DNA of 64,000 nt from Streptomyces sp. CG1 (GCF_041080625.1 NZ_CP163518.1:9727501-9791500), one strand, 5' to 3'. Shown: positions 9,053-18,353, counted from the first letter of the stretch. Numbers and translations: made by a program. The notes: generated by a model from the letters alone, not told the origin.

Positions 9053-10444
9053 TCAGGTCACGCTCAGCGAACGGAGTATGTCCTCGGTCGCGTCCTTGTC
9101 GCCGCGCTCGCGCACCTGTACGTACACCTGAGGCTGTGCGGCGCCGCCCGCCGGGCTCAGCGCGGACTCGGTGACCGAGCCGCCGTCCGGGCAGCCGCTC
9201 CAGGCCCGCACCAGACCGTGCCAGTCGGCGTCGGTGAAACTCCGGCTGCTGGAGAAGCGGCAGCCGGAGTGCGCGAGGGCCGTCACCTTCGCACTGACAT
9301 CGCCGTGCTCGCTGGCCCCGACGAACACGCCGTCCACCCCGGCGCCCAGATCGGGCCACCGGGACAGGTCGTCGGCGACCACCAGACCCGGTTCGTGTCC
9401 CTTGGCGAGCCCCAGCGCGCTCGGGTCCCAGCCGGAGTCCCGCAGCTCGTGGCTCCAGCCCGCCGGCACCTTGACGACGACCCGCCCCGTCGAGTCGGTC
9501 ACCCGCACCTGGTCCGGGGAGCCGCCGCGGTGCAGCAGCACGGTCACCCCGGCCGCGGCCGCCGCCGCGGCGAGCAGCGCGGCCAGGGCCATCGTCACCG
9601 TGTTCAGCCGGCCGCGCACCCTGTCCAGCCGCCGGGCGGGCCGCAGTGCCGGCGTGCCCGCCGCCAGCCGGTCCAGTTCGTTCGCGAAGGCCTGCGCACC
9701 GGGCCAGCGGCGCGCCCGGTCAGGCTCCAGCGCGCGCAGCAGCGCCCGCGCCACGTCCTCGCCGAGGTCCGGCCGCAGCCGTCCGGGCGGTACGACCCGG
9801 CCCGGCGGGCCCGGCACACTCCCGGTGACCAGCTCGTACCCGACCGCGCCCAGGCTGTAGACGTCGGCCCGCTCGTCGATGCCCTCGCCGGGCTCGGCCT
9901 GCTCCGGCGGCTGATAGCCCGCCGAGCCCGCGGCCAGTGTGAGCACCGAGGCCTGTGCGAGGCTCTTGGCGAGCCCCAGGTCGGCCAGCAGGACCCGCCG
10001 GGTGCCGTCCCGGGCGGTGTGCAGCAGCACATTGGTCGGCTTGATGTCGCGGTGCACGATGCCCGCCTCGTGCAGCGCGGCGGCGGCCCGGGCGGCCTCG
10101 GCGGTCAGCGCGAGCGCCTGCCCCACCGGCAGCGGCCCGCCCGTCAGCAGGTCGGCGAGGGTGCCGCCATCGGCGTACTCCATCACGAAGTACGGCCTGC
10201 CGTCGGCCAGTTCACCGATGTCGTAGACCTGCACCAGGCGGTTGGAGCCGGCCCGGCGCAGCAGCCGGGCCTCGGACAGGAAGCGGTCCCTGATGTCGAG
10301 CCGGTGCGCCCAGTTCTCGGCGAGGACCTTCACCGCTACCGGAGCCTGCAGCTCGTCGTCGTGGGCGAGCCACACCGTGGCGAAGGCTCCGGTGCCCAGC
10401 GGACGTTCGAGGCGGTAGCGGCCGATCCGCTCCAGGGAGTGCAT
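9053..10444 (-). CDS. Membrane Ser/Thr protein kinase (PknB type)
   Basis: A 463-residue kinase. The N-terminal domain (residues about 1-265) has the glycine loop GTGAFATVW, lysine in VAVKVL, catalytic HRDIKPTN, metal-binding DLGLA and activation segment AGSAGYQPPEQ. One membrane helix lies near 285-305 (ALAALLAAAAAAAGVTVLL). An extracellular domain of about 160 residues follows, with two cysteines and no PASTA repeats. It is divergent from the ECF sigma gene, only 47 bases away. No good ribosome site precedes ATG 10444; a CATGAT box just upstream suggests a leaderless transcript. It may regulate the neighbouring sigma factor or phosphatase, which is inference. Confidence 0.9.
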   Translation of the reverse strand: MHSLERIGRYRLERPLGTGAFATVWLAHDDELQAPVAVKVLAENWAHRLDIRDRFLSEARLLRRAGSNRLVQVYDIGELADGRPYFVMEYADGGTLADLLTGGPLPVGQALALTAEAARAAAALHEAGIVHRDIKPTNVLLHTARDGTRRVLLADLGLAKSLAQASVLTLAAGSAGYQPPEQAEPGEGIDERADVYSLGAVGYELVTGSVPGPPGRVVPPGRLRPDLGEDVARALLRALEPDRARRWPGAQAFANELDRLAAGTPALRPARRLDRVRGRLNTVTMALAALLAAAAAAAGVTVLLHRGGSPDQVRVTDSTGRVVVKVPAGWSHELRDSGWDPSALGLAKGHEPGLVVADDLSRWPDLGAGVDGVFVGASEHGDVSAKVTALAHSGCRFSSSRSFTDADWHGLVRAWSGCPDGGSVTESALSPAGGAAQPQVYVQVRERGDKDATEDILRSLSVT

Positions 10445-10491
10445 ACGACTATCATGCCTGGCCTGAGATCGACTTGAAGGGGGACCCTTTC

Positions 10492-11040
10492 GTGCAGGAC
10501 CAGCCGCCGACGGAAGACCTCGCCCGGTGGGCCGCCGCCGGCGACAGCGCGGCACTGGACCGGCTGCTGTATGAGATCCGGCCGGAGGTGGTGCGCCGCT
10601 GCGGCCGCTTCCTGCCGTGCCGCGAGGACGCCGAGGAGGCCGCACAGGACGTGCTGCTCCAGGTGGCCCGGCACATCTCCCGCTTCGAGGGCCGCAGCCG
10701 CTTCAGCACCTGGCTGTACACGGTGGTCGCCAACTGCTGCCGGCAGAAGTACCGCGAGCTGAAGCGGCGGGCCGCCGAGCAGCCGGCCGCCATCGAGCCC
10801 ACGTACGCCGTCGACCCGCGCACCACCAGCGTCATCGCCGGCTCCCGCGTGGACCTGCTGGAGGCGCTGGACCGGCTGGAGCGGACGCATCCGCACCTGG
10901 TCGCGCCGCTGGTCTACCGGGACATCTGCCAGCTGGACTACGCCGAGGTCGCCGAACGCGTCGGCATCCCGCTCGGCACCCTGAAATCCCGCCTGCACGA
11001 GGCCCGCAAACAGGTGCGGCCCTGGCTGGCGGGGTCCTGA
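10492..11040 (+). CDS. ECF-type RNA polymerase sigma factor
   Basis: 182 residues. Region 2 is EEAAQDVLLQVARHISRFEGRSRFSTWLYTVVANCCRQKYREL, given here in pieces: DAEEAAQDVLLQVARH and FSTWLYTVVANCC. Region 4 is LDYAEVAERVGIPLGTLKSRLHEARK, again a classic helix-turn-helix. GTG 10492 follows GGGGGA at 8 bases and is preferred to TTG 10474. No anti-sigma gene lies next to it. The neighbours are a divergent kinase and a convergent SpoIIE phosphatase, so phosphorylation-based control of an unknown anti-sigma or antagonist is possible. Confidence 0.93.
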   Translation: MQDQPPTEDLARWAAAGDSAALDRLLYEIRPEVVRRCGRFLPCREDAEEAAQDVLLQVARHISRFEGRSRFSTWLYTVVANCCRQKYRELKRRAAEQPAAIEPTYAVDPRTTSVIAGSRVDLLEALDRLERTHPHLVAPLVYRDICQLDYAEVAERVGIPLGTLKSRLHEARKQVRPWLAGS

Positions 11041-11043
11041 GCC

Positions 11044-13422
11044 CTACCGGTCCTCCTCGATAAGGGGCAGCTCCGCCCAGATCGTCTTGCCCTCCGGGGT
11101 GTGCCGGCTGCCCCAGCGCTGGGTGAGCTGGGCGACCAGCAGCAGGCCCCGGCCGCCCTCGTCGAAGGTCTTGGCCCGGCGCAGATGCGGGGCGGTGGAG
11201 CTGGCGTCGGACACCTCGCAGGTCAGCGTGGTCGCGTCGTGGATCAGCCGGAGCCGGATGGGGTGGGCGCCGTACCGGATGGCGTTGGTGACCAGCTCGC
11301 TGACCACCAGCTCCGTCGTGAACGCGGCCTCGCTCAGCCTCCAGGCGTCCAGCTGCTCCACGGCCTGCTTGCGGATCGGCGCGACCAGTGCCGGATCGGC
11401 GGGGATGTCCCAGGTCGCCATCTGGCCGGCGGGCAGGCCCCGGGTGCGGGCGAGCAGCAGTGCCACGTCGTCGGCGGCGCCGCCCGGCGGCAGCAGGGCG
11501 TGCAGGACGCGGTCGCAGGTCCCGTCGAGGGAGTCGGTGTGCCCGGCGAGCACCTCGTACAGCAGCGCGCGGCTGGTGTCGCCGTCCCGCTCCCGGGACG
11601 TCACGAGACCGTCGGTGTACAGGGCGAGGACGGTGCCCTCGGGCAGTGCCAGCTCGCTGGACTCGAAGGGCAGCCCGCCGAGGCCCAGCGGGGGACCGGC
11701 GGGCAGCTCCAGAAGCTGCGGCCGCCCGCCCGGCCGCAGCAGTACGGGCGTCGGGTGCCCGGCGCGGGCCAGCGTGCAGCGCCGGGACACCGGGTCGTAC
11801 ACCGCGTACAGGCAGGTCGCGCCGACCTCGCCGGGGCTGCCGTCGCCGCCGGACTCCTCCGACAGCCGGACCACCAGGTCGTCCAGATGGGTGAGCAACT
11901 CGTCCGGGGCCAGGTCGATGTCGGCGAGGGTGCGGACGGCGGTGCGCAGCCGGCCCATGGTGGCCGAGGCCTCGACGCCGTGCCCGACGACGTCCCCGAC
12001 GACCATCGCGACCCGCATCCCGGACAGCGGGATCACATCGAACCAGTCGCCGCCCACCCCGGCCCGCGCGGCCGGCAGATAGCGGGAGCAGGCCTCGAGG
12101 GCGGCCGTGTGCGGCAGGGTGCGGGGCAGCAGGCTGCGCTGGAGCGCGAGCGCGGTCTCCCGCTCGCGGGAGTAGCGGCGGGCGTTGTCGATGCAGACGG
12201 CGGCCCGGGTGGTGATCTCCTCGGCGAGCAGCTGGTCGTCCGCGGTGAACGAGTCCGGGCGCCGGTGCCGGGTGAAGACCGCCACACCGAGGGTGAGCCC
12301 GCGGGCCTGAATGGGCACCGCCATCGAGGAGTGCATGCCGAACCGGCGCACCCGCTCGGCCCGCACGCTGTTCCAGGTCAGCCACGACAGCATCTCACCT
12401 GCGGCGACCGAGGCGATGAGAGTGTGCCCCGCGGTCAGCGAGTCCGCCTGGGGTGAGCCGGGCGGGTACTTCTCGGTCTGCCCGGGCTCTCGCACCGCCT
12501 CCGGCACTCCGTCCAGGACCGACCGATGGGCGGCCCGGCGCAGGGGGACCGGCGCCGTCGGCCGGGCCGGGGGCTCGCCGCCGTGCTCCGGCGGGTCCAG
12601 CAGGTCGATGGTGGCGAAGTCGGCGAGCGCGGGCACGCAGACGTCAGCCAGCTCCTGGGCCGTACGGGCGACGTCAAGGGTGCTGCCGATGCGCACGCTC
12701 GCCTCGTTCACCAGCTGCAGCCGCTGCCGGGCCCGGTAGTTGTCGGTGATGTCGTGCGCGGCCAGACACACGCCGCGCACCCGGCCCCGCGCGTCCCTGA
12801 CCGGGGCCATCCGGGCGAGCCAGGCGTGGGCGAGGTCCTCGCCGCCGATGCGCTGGAAGGTCTGCACGTCCAGGGACTGCCCCGTGGTCAGCACCTGGAG
12901 CATGCCCTCCTCCAGGTCCTGGCTCTGCGGCTTGCCGCCGATCTCCGGCAGCCGCAGCCCACACAGGCGCTCCTGCGGCAGACCGATGACCTCGGCCATC
13001 GCGTCGTTCATCCGGCGCAGCCGCAGCTCCGCGTCGTACACGGCGACCGCGCACGGCGACTGGATCAGGCTCGCCGCGGTGAGCGGGTCGTCCTCGTCGC
13101 GCGATTCCGCGCCGGTCAGCGGGGTGACCAGCAGCCAGCTGCCGCCGTGTCCGTCGTGCGGCGGCCGGCGGTGGGCGAGCAGCCAGACCGGGACGGTACG
13201 GCCGTCCCGGTGGCGCAATCCGACCGTTCCCTCCCAGCGGGTGCCCGTGGGCACGGCCGGGGTGTCGTCGGCCAGGAGACGGGCGGCGGGGCGGCCCAGA
13301 ACCGCGTCCGCGGGGTGGCCGAGCAGGCGGCACGCGCCCTCGTTCCACTCGACCAGTGTCCCGTCGTCGTCGATGACCGCCCGGGCCGTCGCCGCGTCGT
13401 CGAACGGATAGACCCGGCTCAT
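11044..13422 (-). CDS. PAS-PAS-GAF-SpoIIE phosphatase with HATPase domain
   Basis: A 792-residue cytosolic signalling protein. In order: PAS (about 10-105, DDDGTLVEWNEGACRLLG), second PAS (115-235, VYDAELRLRRMNDAMAEVIG), GAF (245-410), PP2C/SpoIIE phosphatase (420-650, with GGDWFDVIPL, VVGDVVGHGV and ADDVALLLAR) and a C-terminal histidine-kinase-like ATPase (670-790, VSELVTNAIRYG and EGGRGLLLVAQL). Such proteins dephosphorylate anti-sigma-factor antagonists, and the ATPase half can act as an anti-sigma kinase. It converges with the ECF sigma gene, with 3 bases between stops. ATG 13422 follows GGGGAG at 8 bases. Confidence 0.92.
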   Translation of the reverse strand: MSRVYPFDDAATARAVIDDDGTLVEWNEGACRLLGHPADAVLGRPAARLLADDTPAVPTGTRWEGTVGLRHRDGRTVPVWLLAHRRPPHDGHGGSWLLVTPLTGAESRDEDDPLTAASLIQSPCAVAVYDAELRLRRMNDAMAEVIGLPQERLCGLRLPEIGGKPQSQDLEEGMLQVLTTGQSLDVQTFQRIGGEDLAHAWLARMAPVRDARGRVRGVCLAAHDITDNYRARQRLQLVNEASVRIGSTLDVARTAQELADVCVPALADFATIDLLDPPEHGGEPPARPTAPVPLRRAAHRSVLDGVPEAVREPGQTEKYPPGSPQADSLTAGHTLIASVAAGEMLSWLTWNSVRAERVRRFGMHSSMAVPIQARGLTLGVAVFTRHRRPDSFTADDQLLAEEITTRAAVCIDNARRYSRERETALALQRSLLPRTLPHTAALEACSRYLPAARAGVGGDWFDVIPLSGMRVAMVVGDVVGHGVEASATMGRLRTAVRTLADIDLAPDELLTHLDDLVVRLSEESGGDGSPGEVGATCLYAVYDPVSRRCTLARAGHPTPVLLRPGGRPQLLELPAGPPLGLGGLPFESSELALPEGTVLALYTDGLVTSRERDGDTSRALLYEVLAGHTDSLDGTCDRVLHALLPPGGAADDVALLLARTRGLPAGQMATWDIPADPALVAPIRKQAVEQLDAWRLSEAAFTTELVVSELVTNAIRYGAHPIRLRLIHDATTLTCEVSDASSTAPHLRRAKTFDEGGRGLLLVAQLTQRWGSRHTPEGKTIWAELPLIEEDR

Positions 13423-13687
13423 CGTCGCCGCTCCCCAGCGCACACTCACAGTGAACAGGTGGCACCTCTCGTGTTCCAGCGTAGTGCGTCCGGGACTCCC
13501 GTGAATCGCAACCTCCGCCCACCCCGCCGGTCGGTCGAACAAGGTCAAGGGGGAGATCCGGTCGATCTGCCGCCGGGCGCGGACGCGCGGTTCCCGACCC
13601 TTGACGATCGCGTGTGGCAGGCCGTCAGAATCTGTTTGTTCACGATCAGTTGTGAGTACTTCTGGGTCCTGATGAGGGAGAGCCGCC

Positions 13688-16600
13688 ATGACGGTCACTC
13701 GCCGATCGGTTCTGGTCGCCGCCACTGCAACACCCGCGGCCGGAGCGCTGCTGAGCGTTCCCGCGGCCCCGGCCGCCGGTGCCGCCGAGGCGTCCGCCGG
13801 CGGACGCCGGACCGTACCCCTACGGGACGGCTGGCGTTTCGCCCTGGCCAACCCGGACGGCATCACCGACCCGACCGGCGCCTACGCGCGAGCGGCCGAC
13901 CCCGGCTACGACGACTCCGCCTGGCGCGAGGTCGCCGTCCCGCACGACTGGAGCATCGAGCAGACCCCGACCACCGACCACGGCACCACCAGTGGCACCG
14001 GCTTCCTGCCGGGCGGCCTCGGCTGGTACCGGCTCGCCTTCACGCTCCCGCCCGCCTGCGCGGGCAAGCGCATCTCGGTCGAGTTCGACGGCGTCTACAT
14101 GGACTCCCATGTCTACTGCAACGGCATCGAAGCCGGCCACCACCCCTATGGCTACACCGGCTTCGCCCTCGACCTCACGGACCTCGTGCACACCGACGGA
14201 ACGACCCCCGACGTGCTCGCGGTCAAGGTGCGGAACCAACTGCCCAGCAGCCGCTGGTACTCCGGCAGCGGCATCTACCGCGAGGCCCGGCTCGTCATCA
14301 CCGAACCGGTGCACGTGGCACGCTGGGGCACCTACGTCACCACCCCCGAGGTCTCGGCCGGCCGCGCCCAGGTCCGGGTGGCCACGACGGTGCGCAACGA
14401 GTCCGGCACCGGCACCGACGTACAGCTCCTGTCCAGGATCACCGGCCCCGACGGCCGCACGCTCGCCCGTACGGCCACCACGGTCGCCGTCTCCGACCAG
14501 GCCACCGAGACCCATGAACTGACCGTCGGCAAACCCCTGTTGTGGGACGTCACGACCCCGGAGCACCGCTACACCCTGCACACCGAAGTGCGTGTCGCGG
14601 GCCGTACGACGGACACCCATGAGACGCCCTTCGGCATCCGCACCTACCGCTTCGACCCCGACGAGGGCTTCTCCCTCAACGGCACCCACACCAAGATCAA
14701 GGGCGTCGACCTGCACCACGACCAGGGCGCGCTCGGCGCCGCGATCAGTATCGACGCGGTGCGCAGACAGATGCGGATCATGAAGTCGATGGGCGTCAAC
14801 GCCTTGCGTACCTCCCACAACCCGCCCTCGCCGCAGATGATTCAGGTCTGCGAGGAACTGGGCATCGTGATGATGGTGGAGGCCTTTGACTGCTGGCGCA
14901 CCGGCAAAACGACGTACGACTACGGCCGGTTCTTCGACGAGTGGTGCGAGAAGGACGCCACCGAGATGGTGCTGGCCGCCCGGAACTCACCGGCCGTCGT
15001 CCTGTGGTCCATCGGAAACGAGATCCCGGACTCCACCTCCACGGCCGGGCTCGCCATGGCCGACCGGATCATCGGCGCGATCAAGGCCGCCGACAACACC
15101 CGCCCGGTCGTGATCGGTTCGAACAAGTACCACGGCGTGCCCGCCACCGGTTCCCCGGCCGACCGCCTGCTCGCCAAGCTCGACGGCCTCGGCCTGAACT
15201 ACAACACGGCCAGATCCGTCGACGCGCTGCACGCCAAGTACCCCCACCTGTTCCTCTTCGAGTCCGAGTCCTCCTCGGAGACCTCGACCCGGGGCGCGTA
15301 CCAGGAGCCGGAACGCCTCAACACGGGCGAGAACCACACCCCCGGCAGGCGGGAGACCTCCTCCTACGACAACAACCTCGCCTCCTGGACGATGAGCGGC
15401 GAGTACGGGCACAAGAAGGACCGGGACCGCAGGTGGTTCGCGGGGCAGTTCCTGTGGTCCGGCATCGACTACATCGGAGAGCCCACCCCGTACGACGTCT
15501 TCCCGGTCAAGGCGTCCTTCTTCGGCGCGGTCGACACGGCCGGCTTCCCGAAGGACATGTACCACCTCTTCAAGAGCCAGTGGACGACCGAGCCGATGGT
15601 CCATCTGCTGCCGATGACCTGGAACCACGAGCAGGGCGACACGGTCGAGGTCTGGGCCTACGCGAACGTGCCGTCGGTGGAGCTGTTCCTCAACGGAAAG
15701 TCCCTCGGGACACGGGAGTTCGACGTCAAGCGGACCACCGACGGACGGAGCTACCTGGAGACCACCGAGGCCACCGGCGACGACAAGACCTTCACCGACG
15801 GCCCCTACCCGGGCAGCTACACCAGCCCCGGCGGCAGCGCGGGCAAGCTGCATCTGACCTGGAAGGTGCCGTTCCGGCCGGGCGAGTTGAAGGCGGTGGC
15901 CCGGCGGGACGGCCAGGTGGTCGCCACCGACGTACTGCGCACCGCCGGAGCCCCGCACGCCGTACGCCTCACCGCCGACCGCACGTCGCTCGCCGCGGAC
16001 GGCCGCTCCCTGGTGTTCGTCACTGCCGAGATCGTCGACGCGCGGGGCGTGGTGGTGCCCGACGCCGGGCACCTGATCACCTTCGACGCCCGCGGCGGCT
16101 CGCTGGCCGGGGTCGACAACGGCCGCGAGGAGAGCGCCGAGCGCTACCAGGCGAGCACCCGCACGGCGTTCCACGGCAAGGCCCTCGCCATCGTCCGCTC
16201 CGGCACGCGGCCGGGCTCGCTGACGGTCACCGCACGGGCGGACGGTCTGCTCACCGGCACGGTGAAGGTGCACACCACCGCGGCGAGCGAGCCGACGCGC
16301 ACCCCGGCGGGGGTCTTCAAGCCCGACCACCCGGAACCACTGAACCACCCCTACGCGGACGCCAGTTACTCCGGACGCCCGGACACCCTGCCCGCCGCCA
16401 TGCTCGACGGCGACCCGGCCACCGGCTGGTCCAACGCCTTCGCTGAGTCGGCCACCGCGCTGCTGCCCGCGTTCAGCGGGGCGCGCGCGACGGACTGGGT
16501 GTCGGTCGACTTCGGACGCAGCCGCACCTTCGACCACGTGGCCGTCTCCTTCACCGTGGACACCACCCATACCCTCCCCGCGCGGATCGAGGCGGCGCTC

Positions 16601-16780
16601 TGGGACGGCCACGCCTATGTGCCGGTGACGGGCGCGAAGGTGGACTGGGCCACGGCCTCGGACACCCCGACCGTGCTCACCTTCGACGCCCGGCGCGGCT
16701 CCCGGCTCCGCCTGACCCTGACGAGCGCCCACCCGGGGGAGACGAAGGGGGCGGTGCGGATCAGCCGGCTGGAGGTGTGA
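13688..16780 (+). CDS. Secreted glycoside hydrolase family 2 (beta-galactosidase-like)
   Basis: A 1030-residue exported enzyme. The N-terminal RR motif and hydrophobic run (TRRSVLVAATATPAAGALL) suggest Tat export. The GH2 sugar-binding domain (WREVAVPHDWSIEQ..YRLAF), immunoglobulin-like domain and TIM barrel follow. The barrel has LRTSHNPPSPQ, the acid/base glutamate in VLWSIGNEIPDS and a likely nucleophile in LFLFESESSSE. Domains of the DUF4982 and Big type come next. A C-terminal discoidin-like domain (about 895-1030, PAAMLDGDPATGWSN..DWVSVDFG) probably binds carbohydrate. No sugar transporter or regulator lies beside it. The substrate is unproven; beta-galactosides are the default guess. 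Confidence 0.92.
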   Translation: MTVTRRSVLVAATATPAAGALLSVPAAPAAGAAEASAGGRRTVPLRDGWRFALANPDGITDPTGAYARAADPGYDDSAWREVAVPHDWSIEQTPTTDHGTTSGTGFLPGGLGWYRLAFTLPPACAGKRISVEFDGVYMDSHVYCNGIEAGHHPYGYTGFALDLTDLVHTDGTTPDVLAVKVRNQLPSSRWYSGSGIYREARLVITEPVHVARWGTYVTTPEVSAGRAQVRVATTVRNESGTGTDVQLLSRITGPDGRTLARTATTVAVSDQATETHELTVGKPLLWDVTTPEHRYTLHTEVRVAGRTTDTHETPFGIRTYRFDPDEGFSLNGTHTKIKGVDLHHDQGALGAAISIDAVRRQMRIMKSMGVNALRTSHNPPSPQMIQVCEELGIVMMVEAFDCWRTGKTTYDYGRFFDEWCEKDATEMVLAARNSPAVVLWSIGNEIPDSTSTAGLAMADRIIGAIKAADNTRPVVIGSNKYHGVPATGSPADRLLAKLDGLGLNYNTARSVDALHAKYPHLFLFESESSSETSTRGAYQEPERLNTGENHTPGRRETSSYDNNLASWTMSGEYGHKKDRDRRWFAGQFLWSGIDYIGEPTPYDVFPVKASFFGAVDTAGFPKDMYHLFKSQWTTEPMVHLLPMTWNHEQGDTVEVWAYANVPSVELFLNGKSLGTREFDVKRTTDGRSYLETTEATGDDKTFTDGPYPGSYTSPGGSAGKLHLTWKVPFRPGELKAVARRDGQVVATDVLRTAGAPHAVRLTADRTSLAADGRSLVFVTAEIVDARGVVVPDAGHLITFDARGGSLAGVDNGREESAERYQASTRTAFHGKALAIVRSGTRPGSLTVTARADGLLTGTVKVHTTAASEPTRTPAGVFKPDHPEPLNHPYADASYSGRPDTLPAAMLDGDPATGWSNAFAESATALLPAFSGARATDWVSVDFGRSRTFDHVAVSFTVDTTHTLPARIEAALWDGHAYVPVTGAKVDWATASDTPTVLTFDARRGSRLRLTLTSAHPGETKGAVRISRLEV

Positions 16781-16883
16781 CCCGGGCTCCGAGGTGACCG
16801 CACACGCGGCGCCGTGGAAGACCAGCCCCAGGGCGCGGCACCGCCTGGACCGTTACGGTGCTCATCCCGTGCGGTGGGGTTGC

Positions 16884-17039
16884 TCACGGGCGCCGGTGAG
16901 GTGCCTCCACCCAGAGGGGTAGCCCCAGCGGCCAGCTGCGGCGGCTGCACCTCCCAAGGGGAGCGACCAGCCACGACGGACCCGCGGTCCATCCACGGAC
17001 CAGCACGGCAGATTCCGCGGAGCGCACCGTGAGAGTCAC
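16884..17039 (-). CDS. Possible 51-residue ORF behind the ogt-like gene
   Basis: A GTG at 17039 lies 6 bases after an exact AAGGAGG that overlaps the end of the ogt-like gene, and the frame stays open for 51 codons. The product is rich in Arg, Trp and Leu (VTLTVRSAESAVLVRGWTAG at its start) and resembles no family I know. The ribosome site is much better than chance. The composition could equally be a frameshifted remnant of a longer gene. Low confidence. Confidence 0.25.
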   Translation of the reverse strand: MTLTVRSAESAVLVRGWTAGPSWLVAPLGRCSRRSWPLGLPLWVEAPHRRP

Positions 17040-17050
17040 GTCGGCCTCCT

Positions 17051-17560
17051 TCACACCAGGGACGGCTGCAGCGCGCCCTCGTGGGTGAGCAGCCACAGCT
17101 TGCGCTCGACTCCGCCCGCGTACCCGCGCATCGAGCCGTCCGCGCCGATCACCCGGTGACAGGGGCGTACGAGCAGGAGGGGGTTGTCGCCGAGCGCCCG
17201 GCCGACCGCGCGCAGGTCGGCGCGGGGCACGCGCAGCCGGGCGGCCAGCTCGCCGTACGTGGTCGTCGTGCCGTAGGGGATGTCCTCCAGGGCCTGCCAC
17301 ACCGCCCGCTGGAACGGGCTGCCGGTGGCCGCGAGCGGCAGCTCGAACCGGGTCCGGCGGCCCGCGAAGTAGGCGTCCAGCTGGCGGTGCGCCTCGGCGA
17401 ACGGCGTGTCGTCGCGGTCCGCCGCACGGACAGCGGGCGCGCCACGCTGCCCGGGCATGCTGAGCGAGGTGAGCGTGAACCCGGACGGCGCGACCGACCC
17501 GGTCAGCAGCAGGTCGCCCAGCGGGCTCGGGTGGCCGGTGTGGACAGTGGGTGTGTTCAT
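17051..17560 (-). CDS. ogt: Methylated-DNA--protein-cysteine methyltransferase
   Basis: 169 residues. This suicide enzyme transfers the methyl group from O6-methylguanine in DNA to its own cysteine. The active-site motif is PCHRVIGADG with Cys134, followed by MRGYAGGVERK. The DNA-binding helix region reads FQRAVWQALEDIPYGTTTTYGELA. Length and order match Ogt-type enzymes without an Ada regulatory domain. ATG 17560 follows AAGGAG at 7 bases. The longer frame upstream overlaps the divergent antitoxin gene and is not used. Confidence 0.93.
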   Translation of the reverse strand: MNTPTVHTGHPSPLGDLLLTGSVAPSGFTLTSLSMPGQRGAPAVRAADRDDTPFAEAHRQLDAYFAGRRTRFELPLAATGSPFQRAVWQALEDIPYGTTTTYGELAARLRVPRADLRAVGRALGDNPLLLVRPCHRVIGADGSMRGYAGGVERKLWLLTHEGALQPSLV

Positions 17561-17732
17561 CGGGGTGCTCCTTCTCTGCTCCCGGGTTCCTTCCGTGCCA
17601 CCGAGTCTGCTGCGTCGAGCGGTCCGTGACCGGCGGGAATCGGACATGGCTCTCGAAGCCCAGGTACCGGAGGGAAGGGCTGCTGACCAGGCGATATTTA
17701 CGAGTAAGTACCCGCGCGGTACCGTGAGGGGT

Positions 17733-17972
17733 ATGCCAGCTCTCAACGTGGAGTTCAGCGACCGGGAACTCGAGGACCTGCGGCAGATCGCCAAGGAGCG
17801 CGGTACGTCGATGAAGGCCCTCGTGCGCGAGGCCGCCGCTGCCGACATAGCCCGGCACCGGGCGCTGCAAGAAGGCGCCCAGGCCTTCCGGCAGTTCTTC
17901 GCCACGCACGCCGAGGAGTTCGCGGCGGCCTTCCCCGACGACGAGTCCCCTGCGAAGGACGAGGCCGCCTGA
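17733..17972 (+). CDS. Ribbon-helix-helix antitoxin-like protein
   Basis: 79 residues. The N-terminal half fits a CopG/MetJ-type ribbon-helix-helix DNA-binding fold: the strand ALNVEFSDRELEDLRQIAKE followed by RGTSMKALVREAAAADIA. The acidic C-terminal tail (FPDDESPAKDEAA) would bind a toxin. The stop codon is 3 bases before the start of a Doc/Fic-like gene, the usual antitoxin-first arrangement. A GTGAGGGG stretch before ATG 17733 may serve as ribosome site. Such antitoxins normally repress their own operon. Confidence 0.8.
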   Translation: MPALNVEFSDRELEDLRQIAKERGTSMKALVREAAAADIARHRALQEGAQAFRQFFATHAEEFAAAFPDDESPAKDEAA

Positions 17973-17975
17973 CGC

Positions 17976-18353
17976 ATGCCCTCCGTCATCCACATCGACG
18001 TCCCCTGGCTGCTCCAGCGTCACGAGGAGGTCCTGCCCGACCAGCCCTCGGTCGACGACTTCTCCGCCCTGGTCGCCGCCGTCGCCCGGCACCGCGTGGA
18101 TCCGCCCCGGCTCGGCGTGGACTCCGACCCCGCCTGGCGGGCCGCCGCCCTGCTGCACACCCTCGCCGTGCTCAAGCCCCTGCCCGCCGCCAACGCCCGT
18201 TTCGCCTGCGCGACGGCCGTGGCCTACATGTTCGTCAGCGGTGTCGGCATCGACCCGCCCTACGGCGCCCTCGTCGACCTCGCCCGCGATCTGATCTCCG
18301 GCAAGGCCGATGTGTACGGCGCGGCCGACCGGCTGCGCTCCTGGCAGATCTGA
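17976..18353 (+). CDS. Doc/Fic-family toxin-like protein with degenerate active site
   Basis: 125 residues, the size of Doc toxins, which modify targets such as EF-Tu through a Fic motif HPFx(D/N)GNKR. Here the equivalent segment, in the helix pair AALLHTLAVLKPLPAANARF, has lost the catalytic His and the central Asp-Gly and Lys; only a Pro, the Asn and the Arg remain. The C-terminal helices (AVAYMFVSGVGIDPP..DLARDLISGKAD) still fit the family. It is coupled to the antitoxin gene by a 3-base gap. The enzyme activity is probably lost or changed. Confidence 0.75.
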   Translation: MPSVIHIDVPWLLQRHEEVLPDQPSVDDFSALVAAVARHRVDPPRLGVDSDPAWRAAALLHTLAVLKPLPAANARFACATAVAYMFVSGVGIDPPYGALVDLARDLISGKADVYGAADRLRSWQI

